A stretch of 64,000 bases of DNA from Sanderia malayensis (GCA_013076295.1 RQOL01000139.1:1488001-1552000), one strand, 5' to 3'; positions 12,300 to 23,962 are shown, numbered from the stretch's first letter. The notes: generated by a model not told the origin, from the sequence alone. A program made the numbers and translations.

Positions 12300-13690
12300 T
12301 AAGCAATGGGTAAACTTGCCTGTGGTTGGTGCACTTTGTGCTCTTCATTCGTATTCGGTTGTGGCTCTTTCAACCCCATGTACAATGGGTTAGCTCGCTG
12401 CGCTTGTCTGTTGTTGGCGTACTTTGTCCGCTGTATTCGCTTACGCTCATGCCTCTTTCAACCCCGCGTACAATCGGTTAGCTCGCTATGCTCGCCTGTG
12501 GTTGGCGCACTTCATACGCTGCATTCGCCTCCGCTCATGATGCTCCTTTCAACCCCACAAACAATGGGTTAGCTCGCTGCGCACGCCTATCTATCTGTTA
12601 TCAAGAGACATTGACTGATAGTGCACACTTCTTTACATTAGGCTTAAGGGTTGCAAGTATGCCGAAGCAACAACAGCGGTCAATACTGTATATTGGTGAA
12701 ACTCGCCGTAATATGAAAGCTCGTTTTGGTGAGCATCTACGAAACGTGGAAAAAAAGATTCATTTGCAAGACTCATAAGGACCATGCTGATTTGAACATT
12801 TCTAAACACTTCAATTCTCTGGATCATTCTACCGCTGACATGACAATTTGTGGATCTACTTATGTAACTCTGGACTCTATCAAAAGAAAAATCCTAGAAA
12901 AACTTATTATTTTTAAATTCAAAACACTTTTACCTGCTGGCCTTAACAAACAATTTTCCTTTCTCTAATCACTCCTTTTTCGTACGTCACATTCTCTTTT
13001 GTCTATAATTCGTATTTCGCATTCCTTTTGTTTGTTTATTTACCTTCTCTTCTAACATATTTTTATATACCTGAAGACGAGTAAAGCTCGAAACGTTGTA
13101 TATGTATTTACTTCTTTTCCACATATGAAGTTACATGAACATTATATTTATTGCTTGATATATTGAAATGAATTGCTGAACGCAAACAATTTGGATTTTA
13201 TTTAACAATGGCGGTCGCCTACTACAAAAAATATCTCACTCAATAAACAAAACAAAGCATCACCTGTGTTCTCTATTGTTTCCAATAATTTCCCAGAGGT
13301 CTCTCAAACAATTAGCAAGCCTTTGCAAAGATAATTCAGGTCATAAAATACTTTGAAAGGCGCCCAGTTATCCTTTGTGTGGAAAACAAAAACATGCGTC
13401 TGCCGCAAAAGTACCTGCTGTACCTGTAACAAAAAATGTGTGAAAAGTACCTGTAATGAAAAATGTGTCACTGCTAACGTGAAATCTTGATAGAGCCAAT
13501 GAACTTGCAGCAAAAGGTGAAACGGGTCACGTGAGCAGCGACTACTTTGTTCGGAAATGGCATTCATGACGCGAATTTGAAAGTTTCGCCACCGTAAACT
13601 GTAGTTTTTTCGTGATAGCACAATTAGCAGAATAATGAATGGAATAATTCAAAAAAACTTTAAAAATCCAATCCAAAAATAGATAACCTT
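12300..13690 (-). mobile_element. Non-autonomous Helitron copy C (truncated, carries a PLE insertion)
   Basis: The sequence matches copy A (16354-17801) in the same order: decayed minisatellite units (12330-12610), the GGCTTAAGGGTTGCAAG segment, then after the PLE insertion AATGGCGGTCGCCTACTAC, the CACGTGACCCGTTT segment and GTAGTTTTTTCGTGATAGC. It lacks the CTAG terminus on the left and stops matching at about 13690, before the TC terminus. It abuts the autonomous Helitron copy 1, which lies in opposite orientation. The 525-bp insert at 12682-13203 is younger than this copy. Confidence 0.7.
12682..13203 (+). mobile_element. Penelope-like element 3' fragment (GIY-YIG)
   Basis: The insert starts with the GIY-YIG endonuclease motif YIGETRRNMKARFGEHLR (12685-12740). 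With frameshifts it continues through a HFNSLDHS-like block to KQFSFL at about 12966, after which there is a noncoding tail. The tail contains CTGAAGA, a short CGAG/CTCG stem and AAACGTTG, which resembles a hammerhead ribozyme core, a known feature of Penelope-like elements. The flanks are AACAACAGCGGTC (12669-12681) and AACAATGGCGGTC (13204-13216), a 13-bp target duplication with two differences. The uninterrupted Helitron copy A has a single such site. The reverse transcriptase is absent, so it is 5'-truncated. Confidence 0.75.
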
Positions 13691-14690
13691 GGTCTACTTA
13701 AAGGCCTACTGCAATCAAAAATCACTTTCCCGTTTTTTTGCAGAAAATTAAATTTCAATCTTTACTGATTACTTTGTTGCCTGTTTTGTTTTCATTGGAT
13801 CACGATAAGTATACTAGATTTGGGTTTGAAATGGGGCACTGACTGCAACATGGTATGACCTCATAACCAGGACACAAATCGACTTTCATAATGGGAGAGT
13901 ATCGGGAAAAGGTGTTCAAATCTTCGCTGTGCGCAACCCCAGCCCTTATTAAAAAATTGCTTCCCAGGGTACAAAACTATAACTTTCCACAGGTCGTTTC
14001 AGCTATTAACAAAAAAAATTGAACTTGCGGTAACGCTACAGAGGCGTATTAAAAAAGGGTACTACAAACCGCACGGTCAGTCAAGCGACATCTTATTCCG
14101 CACGGTCTGAGTTCCAAGCAGCGGAAAGCATCCACAAAGGAAGGTTTGTCAGAAATCATGGATGGCGGAGCTGTGTGAGTAAAACTAGTAACAAACATGA
14201 TGGCCGGGGTTGTTGTTAGAGGACCAGGCAAAGTAAGCTGTTACAGCAGTCAATTAATAAATGGGATTTTCAAGCAGCCGTTTTCAAAACAAATTTGAAA
14301 TGAAACAGATAAGGAGAGGTGAAGGTGTGCGTTTTGCTCACAATATGCATAGGCCAGACAGAAATTTAAAACATAAAGCTACGGAACCACCAGTTTCATT
14401 TTTTGCCAATTTGGAATTTTGGAACCATCGTGTTTTAACAGGAAACTTGTAGCACGTCTTACTATGATAATAAATTGCTATGCAGAATATTGCGATTAGT
14501 TCTATTTTATTTGTCCGACTTCTACCCGGATGAAAACACTGTAGCAACTTGGGGCGTTCCAGCCAGACGTGATGTAAAAGTAATTTGTTTTGATTTGCCA
14601 GATCAGAAGACTGGACTGACAACAACTTAGCATCATCAGATATATCTTAAAAAGCCAACTCTGAGCGTAAATAGTCAATGTAGATTCTGA
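13691..14690. other. Unassigned interval, possible decayed MITE
   Basis: No coding motif is recognisable. The part 13700-14250 begins CTTAAAGGCCTACTGCAATC and contains GGTATGACCTCATAA, features of short non-autonomous elements, but I could not find paired termini. A short plus-strand frame (14261-14452) shows nothing familiar. Confidence 0.3.
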
Positions 14691-14771
14691 AACCAAGTGC
14701 TGTTGAAACAGCAGTCTTGACAGGTGAAGGGCTGAGAAATTTTGTCGCACTTGGATTCTGTACGTGTAGAA
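14691..14771 (-). pseudogene. Small Helitron Rep fragment
   Basis: Twenty-seven codons on the minus strand, including YRIQVRQNFSALHLSRLL and FQQHLV, match the segment before the Rep domain in the two larger Helitrons of this window (for example HLSRLLFQQYLV near 9490). Nothing Helitron-like is visible on either side, so it is an isolated remnant. Confidence 0.65.
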
Positions 14772-14882
14772 TAGGGCTTTTCGGAGATACCCAAGCCTTG
14801 CACAGATATTTCTCGTTTCATATGAATGAGAGGCTAAATCGGGCAAAGTTTAGTTTCAGAATGGGATTGGCCTAAAAACATC

Positions 14883-16081
14883 ATGAGTTCAATGGCGGCT
14901 AAATCGAACTCCAAATCCGATATTATTGCAAGGGATCTTGAGGAACTGGAAGAAGATATTACCCAGTCTTTCTTTCGGAAGTGCAGCATAGATGCTTTAA
15001 AAGAATACTTGGTGCAACTGCACTGCCAGGTCAGTGTACAAGGAAGAACATTTCGCAAGGAAAAGTTAGTTGCGTTGGCCTTTTCATGTTTTACTTTATA
15101 CAGCAAGACCAAGAATGAGCCAAATCCGGAAGCTGAAAAAAAAGGGAAGAGCTTATTGCAAATAAACACCTTCTCGAGGATGGAGTAAAATTGCCATTGA
15201 TTACCGATGTTATAAAGGATGAAACATTATGGACAAAATATTTAGATGAATTCCCAGTGTTTACATATCCTGACTTGTTTTCATATTTTGTTGACAAACC
15301 AGGCTATGATAAAGAAAGCTTGAAGGCCTACAAAGCATTAACAGGATATAGGCTTATGGAACATCGCTATGCCCTGGATTTAGCTGCTTACAATGTCCCA
15401 GACACAGATTTTTTTTTCAAATTTAAAGTAAAACCCACTCAAAGAAGCTTAACCTGGAATAAAAGGAAGCATTATGAGCCTTGGGTTATTATGAAAAAAG
15501 ATGGTGAAATCATTTCAGCACATGACGAATGTTTGGGAGGATATGATGGTGCCTGCAGACATATTGCTGCTGGGCTGTTTGAAATTGAGATGTCCTTGAG
15601 GGAAAATACTCACAAACCATCTCCAACAGAGGGCCCTTGCAAATGGAAGAAAAGAAGAGGTAAATACAGACCCTGTTCCTGTCAAGCAACTGAAAACTGA
15701 AAATGCAATATGAATGAAAAGGCAAGTGATGGAGTTATGATGAGATCTGAAGCTATTTTTGATCCACGACCAGTTTACTTCAGGGGAAGGAACAGTAAGA
15801 ATTCAAGAGAGAAGGCTATCATTGAGGCAACCAGAGTAAACTTCCCCAATGCAAATTGCTTGCCAAATTTCCGATGCTTGTGGAATATTCCATGTTATTC
15901 TCCTTCTAAGGATTTTAACGTCTCAAATGAAGTGGAGGTAACAACAAGCATTTTTGTTCACTCCATGGCTCAAATTGTACAAGAGGTACATGGTGAAAAA
16001 AGTGAAATAACTCAGTATAATCTGACTGAGAAGCAACGATCAGAAATTGTTAAGGAAACCATTGACCAGACCAGAGGATAA
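14883..16081 (+). pseudogene. SWIM zinc-finger / YqaJ-type protein, 5' portion, broken
   Basis: The frame starts at ATG 14883. A frameshift lies at a run of eight A at 15136-15143, where one more A would restore the frame, and the frame then runs to 16081 with one in-frame TGA at 15698-15700. The segment KPWVIMKKDG-like (YEPWVIMKKDGEI) followed by HDECLGGYDGACRHIAAGLF is a SWIM zinc-finger (CxC...CxH type). LTEKQRSEIVKETIDQTRG at the end matches the start of the YqaJ-like nuclease domain that follows SWIM in this invertebrate family. The nuclease domain itself is missing because Helitron copy B begins at about 16085. These SWIM/YqaJ proteins are highly repeated in cnidarians and probably belong to mobile elements; their exact role is not established. 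This copy is a pseudogene. Confidence 0.75.
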
Positions 16082-16084
16082 CAG

Positions 16085-16353
16085 GATCAGTCGGACATTA
16101 ATTAATGGAATAACTCAAAAATTCTTTTAAAATAAGCTTCCAAAAATAGATAACTTTTGCCCACTCCAGAAACGGAGCCTTTCCATGCAAGTCTCAACCT
16201 TGTGCGCCCCCATTGAAAAAAGCCTTATTGATCACCGATTCGCCGTTTCGGCCCATAGTTTTTGGGCGTTCGACCTATTGTTTCGGGTCGAATCTATTGT
16301 TTTTGGCAGGGAAAGTGCGTCATCACGTGACATCGCAGAATAGTAATATTAGA
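16085..16353 (-). mobile_element. Non-autonomous Helitron copy B (5' end only)
   Basis: The right edge, read on the minus strand, begins TCTAATATTACTATTCTGCG at 16353, the 5' terminus of this Helitron family, and runs left through the TTCGACCCGAAACAATAGG segment. Homology ends at about 16085, inside a SWIM/YqaJ gene. Copy A starts at the next base to the right. Confidence 0.75.
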
Positions 16354-17801
16354 CTAGGGGTCATCACTCGCTTCGCTCGTTCGCCCCTGCCCGTCAAGTA
16401 AAAAAGGCTTAATCTGGTTCGCTCATGCCTCTTTCAACCCCACATACAATAGGTTAGCTCGCTGCGCTCGCCTGTCTATCTATTAGCAAGAAACATTGTC
16501 TGATAGGGCGCACTTCGTGCGCTGCATTCACTTCGCTCATGCCTCTTTCAACCTCACGTACAATGGGTTAACTCGCTGCGCTTGCCTGTCTATCTATTAT
16601 CAAGAAACATTGATTGATAGGGTGCACTTCGTGCGCTGCATTCGCTTTGCTCATGCCTCTTTCAACCCCATGTACAATGGGTTAGCTCGCTGCGCTCGCC
16701 TATCTATCTATTATCAAGAAACATTGTCTGATAGGGCGCACTTCGTGCGCTGCATTCGCTTCGCTCATGCCTCTTTCAACCCCACGTACAATGGGTTAGC
16801 TCGCTGCGCTCGCCTGTCTATTTATTAACAAGAAACATTGTCTGATAGGGCGCACTTTGTGCGCTGCATTTGCTTCGCTCATGCCTCTTTCAACCCCACG
16901 TACAATGGGTTAGCTCGCTGCGCTCGCCTGTCTATCTATTATCAAGAAGCATTGACTGATAGGGCGCACTTCGTGCGCTGCATTCACTTCGCTCATGCCT
17001 CTGCCTCTGGTAACAGTTTGGCTCGCTTCGCTCGCCTGATAACCCCTTATCATAATTTGTTTGTTAAAACTTTGGGCTTGTTTACATTAGGCCTAAGCGT
17101 CGCAAGCATGCCGAAGCAACAATGGCGGTCGCCCACTACCTAAACTACAACTATCTCACTCAAAAAACAAAACAAAGCTATCACCTATGTTCTCAATTGT
17201 TTCCTGTAATTTTCCAGAGGTCTCTCAAACAATTAGCAAGTCTTTACAAAGACAATTCAGGTCGTAAAACACTTTGAAAGGCGCCCAGTTATCCTTTGTG
17301 TTCAAAACAAAAACACGCGTCTTCTCCAAAAGTACCTGCTGTTCAACCCGAGGGCAAATTTGCATGATAACGACAAACGCGTGACTGTTCACGTGAAGTC
17401 GCGAAAGAGCCAATCAAATTACAGCAAAAGGCAAAACGGGTCACGTGAAGAGCAAATACTGTGCTCGAAAATGGAATTCGGGACGCGAATTTGGAAGTTT
17501 CGCCAGCGTAAACCGTAGTTTTTTCGTGAAAGCACAATTAACAGAATAATTAGTGGAATAATTCAAAATTTCAGGAGAAAATCGAAAAACAAAATCCATT
17601 ACCCTGGTTAAAATAATAAACTAAACATTCAGTGCGAATTTCATTGCCATATACCCACATACAAAAAAGCCTTTGTGATTACACGGTTCGCCGTTTCGGC
17701 CCATTGTTTTTGGGCGTTCGACCTATTGTTTCGGGTCGAATCTATTGTTTTTGGCAGGGAAAGTGCGTCATCACGTGACTCCGCAGAATAGTAATATTAG
17801 A
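16354..17801 (-). mobile_element. Non-autonomous Helitron copy A, both ends present
   Basis: Read on the minus strand the element begins TCTAATATTAC at 17801, preceded by host A (17802 is t), and ends GATGACCCCTAG at 16354, followed by T. A|TC...CTAG|T is the Helitron signature. No coding capacity is evident. Inside, from its 3' side, are the CTCGCTTCGCTCGTTCGCCC segment, a 114-bp minisatellite (16410-17030) and a CACGTG-rich segment. Its T at the 3' flank is the first base of copy B, so copy A inserted exactly at the A|T junction of copy B. Other copies here are C to F, H and I. Confidence 0.85.
16410..17030. repeat. 114-bp minisatellite inside Helitron copy A
   Basis: GGTTAGCTCGCTGCGC recurs at 16453, 16567, 16681, 16795 and 16909, an exact 114-bp period. 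Because 114 is 38 codons, all copies stay in one frame and give long repeated ORFs on the plus strand; these are a by-product of the period, not genes. Confidence 0.9.
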
Positions 17802-18013
17802 TGTTGGAGTAAATGGTAGACTTTTTGTACCTATGATATAAATTGTTGATATCATATGTTATGCAGCATGTTGCTAGTTTAACCTGTTAAGCAGACCACG
17901 ATTTTGATGGAGACAGTGTTTCAACTATTTTTCTTCAAATTGTGCTCTGGTTGACAAGTCAGTTTTACATTTCACTTATTGCTGGTTAATGATAGTGTAA
18001 ATTGTTTCCCACA
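17802..18013. other. Unassigned spacer
   Basis: About 210 bp of AT-rich sequence between Helitron copy A and the first exon-like block of the next gene remnant. I see no feature apart from a pyrimidine-rich stretch ending in CCCACAG just before 18016. Confidence 0.3.
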
Positions 18014-19072
18014 GATATGGCTGTTTTACATGAATAGATTCGAGAAGAGAAAGAGAATTTGACTAAAATTCAAGCAGGTACATCATTTTGACACCATTAG
18101 GCAGATAAGAAGATTCTAACAGGTATGTAATTTTGGCACTGGTAGTTAAGTTCAATGCATTGAACTGATTTTCGTTTGTTTTAGATAAAATGGAACAAGA
18201 AGAATCCAAATATGTAGCCTATGCTAGGGCATTAATTTGTAATCGTCAGCTCAGGTATTGACCATTTAGCATACTAATTAATACACTAATACACTTTTTT
18301 AATGTATCATTTATATGTTACACGTATAATCTCATGTGCTACTTTGAATAGGCAGAAAGTTGTGGCATTAAAAATCGATGGACATGGAAAGTTGATTCAG
18401 CCAAAAAAATTGCAATCAAGGTGGCGCTGGATGAAGGGCAAAAATTTTTAGAGTCACTGAGAACTCTTGCCCAAGAAAGAAAATTTTTGCTGAAAATGAA
18501 GCGTCTTTATGCAAGTAAGATTTTTTACTCTTTAATATATTGCTCGACAATGCAACCTTATAATAGCATGTTTGCTTGAATTTTCACAGATGACCAGAAA
18601 TTAGCAAAAACCCCAGCCATTAGCGTTGGAAAGAAGAACAAAAGCATTTGAGTTCAGATATCTATGGCAATATGTTATTCGAAAACACGTGTGTACGAGC
18701 TGAAGGGAGCAAGAAAGTATGGACCTTTTCTTTCGGCTCACGCGTGCCGAGGAAGAGCAAGAGCTTGTACGAGCTGAAATGGCAAATACTATTCAGTTTT
18801 TTAAAAATGAGAAAGAAAAAATGCTCCGTGCATCAACTAAGTTTCGGGGCAATTAGTTGTATGAAAGAGGTGCCATTTCCGTTTTAAAAAAGGAATTGAC
18901 AATTTTAGTTGATGTTTTGTTTTGTTTGACGCAAGCATTTTCTTCAGAAATGGAAGTTGCAGACAGTGATGATGAATTGGAAGAAGATTTTGAATCCACT
19001 GATGATCTTTTTCAAACTGAAGATGACAATTACTCGGAAATAAACACAGAGGAGAACGATGAATTATATTGA
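18014..19072 (+). pseudogene. Decayed multi-exon gene, unknown function, acidic C-terminus
   Basis: Several exon-like blocks with good splice sites follow one another. They are about 18016-18078 (ends CAAGCAG/GTACAT), about 18184-18255 (KMEQEESKYVAYARALICNRQ), about 18352-18513 (QERKFLLKMKRLYA at its end), a block from about 18591, and a last block to the TGA at 19070. Phases agree across the first two junctions. The first block has an in-frame TAG, and the third needs a one-base frame change near 18455. The last exon encodes an acidic tail (MEVADSDDELEEDFESTDD and more). An AATAAA lies near 19316. I do not recognise the family. The splice layout argues that it was once a real gene, perhaps carried by a mobile element. 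Confidence 0.5.
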
Positions 19073-19469
19073 TTTGATTATTAACTTTATTAACTTTTTT
19101 ATTCCAATTGCTTTATTCATTCATTTACTGCACAATATTTTTGTTGCTTTATTCCCTTTGTTGTTGATTTCAATCTGGCAGTGCATTGCTGTGGGAGAGG
19201 TTGCAAACAATCAGTTACACCGTTTGGCTACGGCGGTTGCTTTTCTAGGAAAGTAATTTAAGATAGGGACGGACAAGAGGAATAATTTAATGCAAATGAG
19301 CCTGCACACTACTTTAAATAAAGCAGAAAAGACAACGTTTTGGTGACTGGTCTCATTCAATCACGGGTTCGAAATTTATCATAGGAAGATCTTTTGTGAG
19401 GGTGAGCCATCGATACCTGTCCCAGGCAAATTTTTTGGAAGAAGAATTTAAATGACCCAACAAAAACAG

Positions 19470-19637
19470 CCCCTAGAGGCCTTCCCGCGCATTGCTGTTT
19501 CTGTTTGTTTGATTTTTCTGTAATTTTTGCTATTTAGTTACTGTTGACCCTGCCTTTTGTAGCACTTTATTGTTCATTTTGTAATGTTTCCGTCGTTTAG
19601 TGCTACCATAACTCATATATGTAAGTAGTGCATTTGC

Positions 19638-19682
<45 letters not shown>

Positions 19683-19690
19683 TAAATTTA
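19470..19690 (+). repeat. Possible LINE tail with (ATA)n microsatellite
   Basis: A T-rich non-coding stretch ends in about 14 ATA/AAT units (19637-19681). A unique tail followed by a trinucleotide microsatellite is typical of the 3' end of a 5'-truncated non-LTR retrotransposon. No ORF is left and I did not find target duplications. Confidence 0.4.
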
Positions 19691-20413
19691 TTTTTATATT
19701 TTCGTGAGAACTGTCTATGGGGCATTTTGAACAATAGGTGATTGAAAGTACCTCATGCAGGTCTCACTTTACTTCACTGGGGTAAATCGTTTCTCCTATC
19801 AACGCAACGCGATAAATAAAGAGGATATTATGAAACGATCGGATTTCACCTCTCAGCTCGTAGGCTGGAAGATAATTTCGTTGATTAAACAGGGTCCAAG
19901 AAATTTCGGGCCCATCAATTCGTCTCACTGCAAAGTATGGTAAACCTTGTAAATGGTAATAATAACTTGCCATGAATTTTGAACATAATAAACATGAGAT
20001 AATTTTATAAAAGTTTGAATGCTTCTTTGAGAAATTTAATTGAAATTATCCTTATAACTTGTACTCAAAATGTTCCGAAAGTGGAACTCGCAAGGATACT
20101 TTCTTCTAATGCTCGTCGTCCATCACTGGGCACTAGGTCCTCTGCATTTCCCGTTATATAAAACACGTTCCTTCGCTCGTTCATGGCCAACAAAGCCCAG
20201 TTTACCGACTTTCAAGGCTTTTGGCGGAGGAATTGTCGTTATATAGATCTGTTTAGAACAACATTAGTAAAGTTTTTAGTTGATTAGATTGTACATGGTG
20301 TGTATATTAACCTGAATGCCTATAGAGTAACATTAGTGTAGTTTATAGTTGATGAGGTTGTATTCATTGTGCATATTAATGAGGCTAGGCCTACTGGTTT
20401 GTCTTGACACTTC

Positions 20414-21510
20414 ATGATGTCAAAGAGAGCAGGAAGAGGAGAGGTTAGTTTATTTATTTTGGCAACTTATTAAATTATGTCGTGTTCTTGAATTACTAAG
20501 ATTTGCCTTGTAAAATGTGTTATCATAAACTACACAGCAAGTCGACAATTTTAGTATACCATGAATTCAATTCATAGGGGAGTCAAAAATCAGAAGGTTG
20601 TTGCAGAGTACATAATTGCAGAGTTTATGGCAAAGTGTATCTGAACTTAACACGACACCTTCATGAGCAACATCCATCACTAACAATGAGGGAGCACAGT
20701 AGGCTGCCTATGCCAAGTGATGAGGAAATACTTTCTGTGTATAGTAGTGCCAATCATATGAGGTACCGTTCAGCAGAGAAGTGGCAAATTCCAGATTGTA
20801 AGAAGAATGGAGTTCCTATTCGTGATTTGACAAGACATTTAAGAAAAGTTCATCAAATGACTAGAGATTTTTATAACAAGTATGATATTGTTACTGAGAT
20901 TTACCATTATATCAAACTATAGCTGGTTTGGTTATAACTTTGCGGTTTTTTATGTTTTTAATAATGTTGTAGGAACTTCACAAAGATCAAACATAATGGG
21001 ATCCGAATTCCTGCCAGTGATATCGACAGAATATCCATGTACTTCCCAGAGGAGAAAGACTGTATTGATAAACCAGATATTGGGGAGAATGATGTGGTTG
21101 TTGAAGGTAAACTAAATAGTAGTTTCTTACTTGTTGCACCTTTTAGACAGCACAACTGTCCTTTTTATTGCAATTACACTACATTGAAATGTTGTTACTG
21201 TTGATTTTTTCAGATGATTGCATGAATTGTCCAATAACGGAAACGCTACCACGCGAAACACAAATATCTGTGATTGATGAAGAAAAAGGTATGGCATTAT
21301 TTGACTTTTTTCAATGGCTTTATTTATAGGATTTTTGCCACTTAGCTAAACAAGAGGCTTACATCTACTTTCTAATAATAATAATTTCTGTAGTTGTGTG
21401 TGAACCCTGCTTAATTCCTATTTTTTGTACTTTTTAGCATGGTATGTTTACAATGGTTGACTGGTCGTTCAATTTCTGAGGTGCCAGATGAGCTTGAGTA
21501 CCCCAAAAAG
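20414..21510 (+). CDS. N-terminal zinc-finger exons of a gene interrupted by the RecQ element
   Basis: Exon-like blocks: 20414-20443 (MMSKRAGRGE, donor GTTAGT), 20578 to about 20900, 20973-21106, 21214-21288 and 21438-21510. The second encodes two C2H2-like fingers, CRVHNCRVYGKVYLNLTRHL with HEQH, and CKKNGVPIRDLTRHLRKVHQ. The last block reads VPDELEYPKK up to the insertion point of the 8.5-kb element. The same frame resumes after that element at 30024 as RIFTVQIEPTIEYLL. Phases do not agree at every junction, so part of this model is wrong or the gene has decayed. It may be the 5' half of the DDE transposase gene whose exons lie at 33299-35217; the order and strand fit, but the link is inference. 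Confidence 0.5.
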
Positions 21511-21590
21511 TAGCCTGCATCACAGACCAAACGAAAAGGATATCGTATGGTCTGTGTGATAAGGAGGCGTTTGCTGTCCAGTCACGTGAC
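21511..21590 (+). repeat. Left terminal inverted repeat of the RecQ element
   Basis: It begins TAGCCTGCATCACAGACC and ends with the palindrome GTCACGTGAC. It matches the reverse complement of 29935-30014 with only a few differences (for example CATCACAG against CGTCACAG, and GGCGTTTG against GGAGTTTG). The next outer base pair (G left, C right) is also complementary, so the duplication could be read as 7 bp instead of 9. Confidence 0.9.
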
Positions 21591-21644
21591 GGAAACTCCT
21601 GAAAACTGAGGAGAGATAATTTATTCCATGGAAGCCTCGTTTTC

Positions 21645-23962
21645 ATGAATGGTAGAACAACAATGGCGACCAGAGAGACCTTACACCTGCGCTCAATCCC
21701 ATATGACGATGAAAGGTTTTCAGATGTAATTATGTTTATTTGTTACCTTTTTGGTATCCAAGACATGCATGAAGATCAGAAGCTTGCAATCAAAGCCTTC
21801 ATAGAAGGAAAAGATATATATTTTAGCGCTAGCACTGGATATGGGAAGTCTATGGTATTCCAGTCGCTCCCATTCGTTGTTGACGCCCTCAGAGAGCAAA
21901 ACTACGGCACAAGCACATTGATAGTGATTGTACCTTTAAGAGCTTTAGCTGAGGATCAAGTGGCCAGAATGAATCGAGTTGGAATAAATGCCATCTCTTT
22001 ACATGACATGGATAATGGACTTGAAAAAAAGCTAAATGATGTAAATGAGGGTCTTTATTCCTTAATATATGCATCACCAGAGTCAATGTTGGACAACAAA
22101 TATTGGAGACAAATTGCTACATCAGAAACTTTCAGAGAGCACTGTATTGGTGTTGCAATTGATGAAGCACACTGCATTCCCCATTGGTAAGCTAAGTAAT
22201 TTTCAAAATATGCTGTTTCTTTGCTGAGTAGAAAATCACATGCAAAAAGGAGCATAGGCTGCAAAGTGTGATTGGTTGGAAATGTGTAGTATGTGTTGAT
22301 GGTGCTAAATTGCATTATTCAAATTCAGAGTCCAATGCAAATTTTTCCCAAAGTATAATAGCCTCCAAGCTTACAGTGAAATACATTTAAGGAAAAGCTT
22401 CCATGTATGGTCCATCCTAACTCCTTAATTCAAATTTTCTTGCATTTTCAAGAAATTTAAGGATATGTTTGCAGGCTATACACAGCACAGGGGCAGCAGG
22501 GGTATTCCCAACAAAAATTTAAAACATGTGATGTGATGTGCAATGTGAGAATTACTGGGATTCAGGTTGCTTTTTGGAAACTCTACTTCACAGCCTGCTG
22601 GAAATTTGAGTTGGGTACAGGGATGATAATTTCATGCTTTCAAGTAAATTGAGCACATAGCTATATTCCCATTTCAGATTATCCTGATTATCCTCTACTG
22701 ATTGTTGACCTATCAATTGTTTCTTCTCTAGGGGGATGGATGACAAGAATTTCAAGCCCTTTAGAGTTTGGTACTCAAGACTAAGTGAACTGAAATCATT
22801 GTTGGCCGGAAACTTAAACTTTGCAATATTCACAGCAACTGCAACCAAAACCACCCAGCAGAACATTATTGATAACCTTGGCCTGAGCTATGATACATTA
22901 TATCTGGTGCAGAAGAATCCTGATCGTCCAAATATTAGATATTCAGTAACATATATTGACAATACAAAAGAACTCTCAGAAACATTTAGCACACACATTG
23001 CTAACCTGAAAATATCTGGAAAAAACTCACCAAGAACTTTGATATTTTGTCAAACAAGAAAACAATGTGTTTTGATCTATCATACATTTGTTGATAGCCT
23101 TGGTGATGAAGTTTACTCTTGTGCAACAAAGTCCCCTAAATCAAGAATTGTTGATATGTTCCATGCAGCCACACCACAGTCAGTTAAGTTGCATATAATT
23201 GACCAAATGACAAAAGCAAAAAGTTGTTTGAGGCTGCTTATTTGCACTGTAGCATTTGGTATGGGGGTCGACTGTCAAGATGTACATGATGTTATCCACT
23301 TTGGGCCCTCCAAGAATATTGAGCTTTATTTACAAGAGAGTGGGAGAGTTGGCAGGGATGGTCTACCTAGTACAAGTGTTATTCTGTGTAATTCATTATT
23401 ATCAATCAAATGTGATGCAGCAATGCGACTATACCTAAGAACCAATCAATGCAGAAGGCGCCAAATAAGTGCTAATTTCGATAAATTCTACTTTCCAAAC
23501 TCTTTAACAGGATGCAAATGTTGTGACATTTGCTCACATAAGTGTACATGTGAGTCTGGAAACTGTACAGAATGGTTGTTGTTTGAGAAGGAAGTTGCAA
23601 AAGATTGTAAAGTGACAAAGACTAGAACTGTATCTGATGTACAAAGGACAATGTTAGGGGAAAGCCTTAAATTGTATCGTGGCTCCATTTTTGGGAAGTT
23701 CAAGGAAGTAAAACCTGTAGCCTTCCCAAATATATTTCTTGACTTTGACTTTTATCAAATTCGTCAAGTTATAGAAAATTGTGACAAAATATTTACTATC
23801 AATGATGTTTACCACTATGTAGAAATCTGGAGGAAAGTGCATGCAAATAATGTTCTTGCAATATTGGAGGAAACATTTGAAGATACAGATATTGAAATTG
23901 AAAAGTTACAGCTAACAGATGATGAGGAAGATTCAGATTCATTAGGAATTCCTGAAACATAG
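21645..23962 (+). CDS. RecQ-like ATP-dependent DNA helicase of the TIR transposon
   Basis: Exon 1 is 21645-22186 and exon 2 is 22732-23962, joined by a GT-AG intron that splits a Trp codon in frame. An alternative start is ATG 21663. Visible SF2/RecQ motifs in order: STGYGKS (Walker A), IVPLRALAEDQ (Ia), DEAHCIPHW (DEAH box), FTATAT (III), LIFCQTRKQ (IV), CTVAFGMGVD (V) and QESGRVGRDG (VI). A Cys-rich segment CKCCDICSHKC then resembles the RecQ zinc-binding subdomain. About 590 residues with an acidic tail follow. RecQ enzymes unwind DNA 3' to 5'; here the likely role is processing transposition intermediates, which is inference. The stop at 23960-23962 is followed in frame by about 59 more sense codons to 24139, so the C-terminus may be prematurely cut. 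The catalytic core looks intact. Confidence 0.9.

Noticed and set aside
16496..17143. Long plus-strand ORFs with a 38-residue repeat (also 38700-39248, 50332-50895, 52697-53358)
   Set aside because: They follow the 114-bp minisatellite, whose period is a multiple of three; any open frame repeats automatically. No start or context supports translation.
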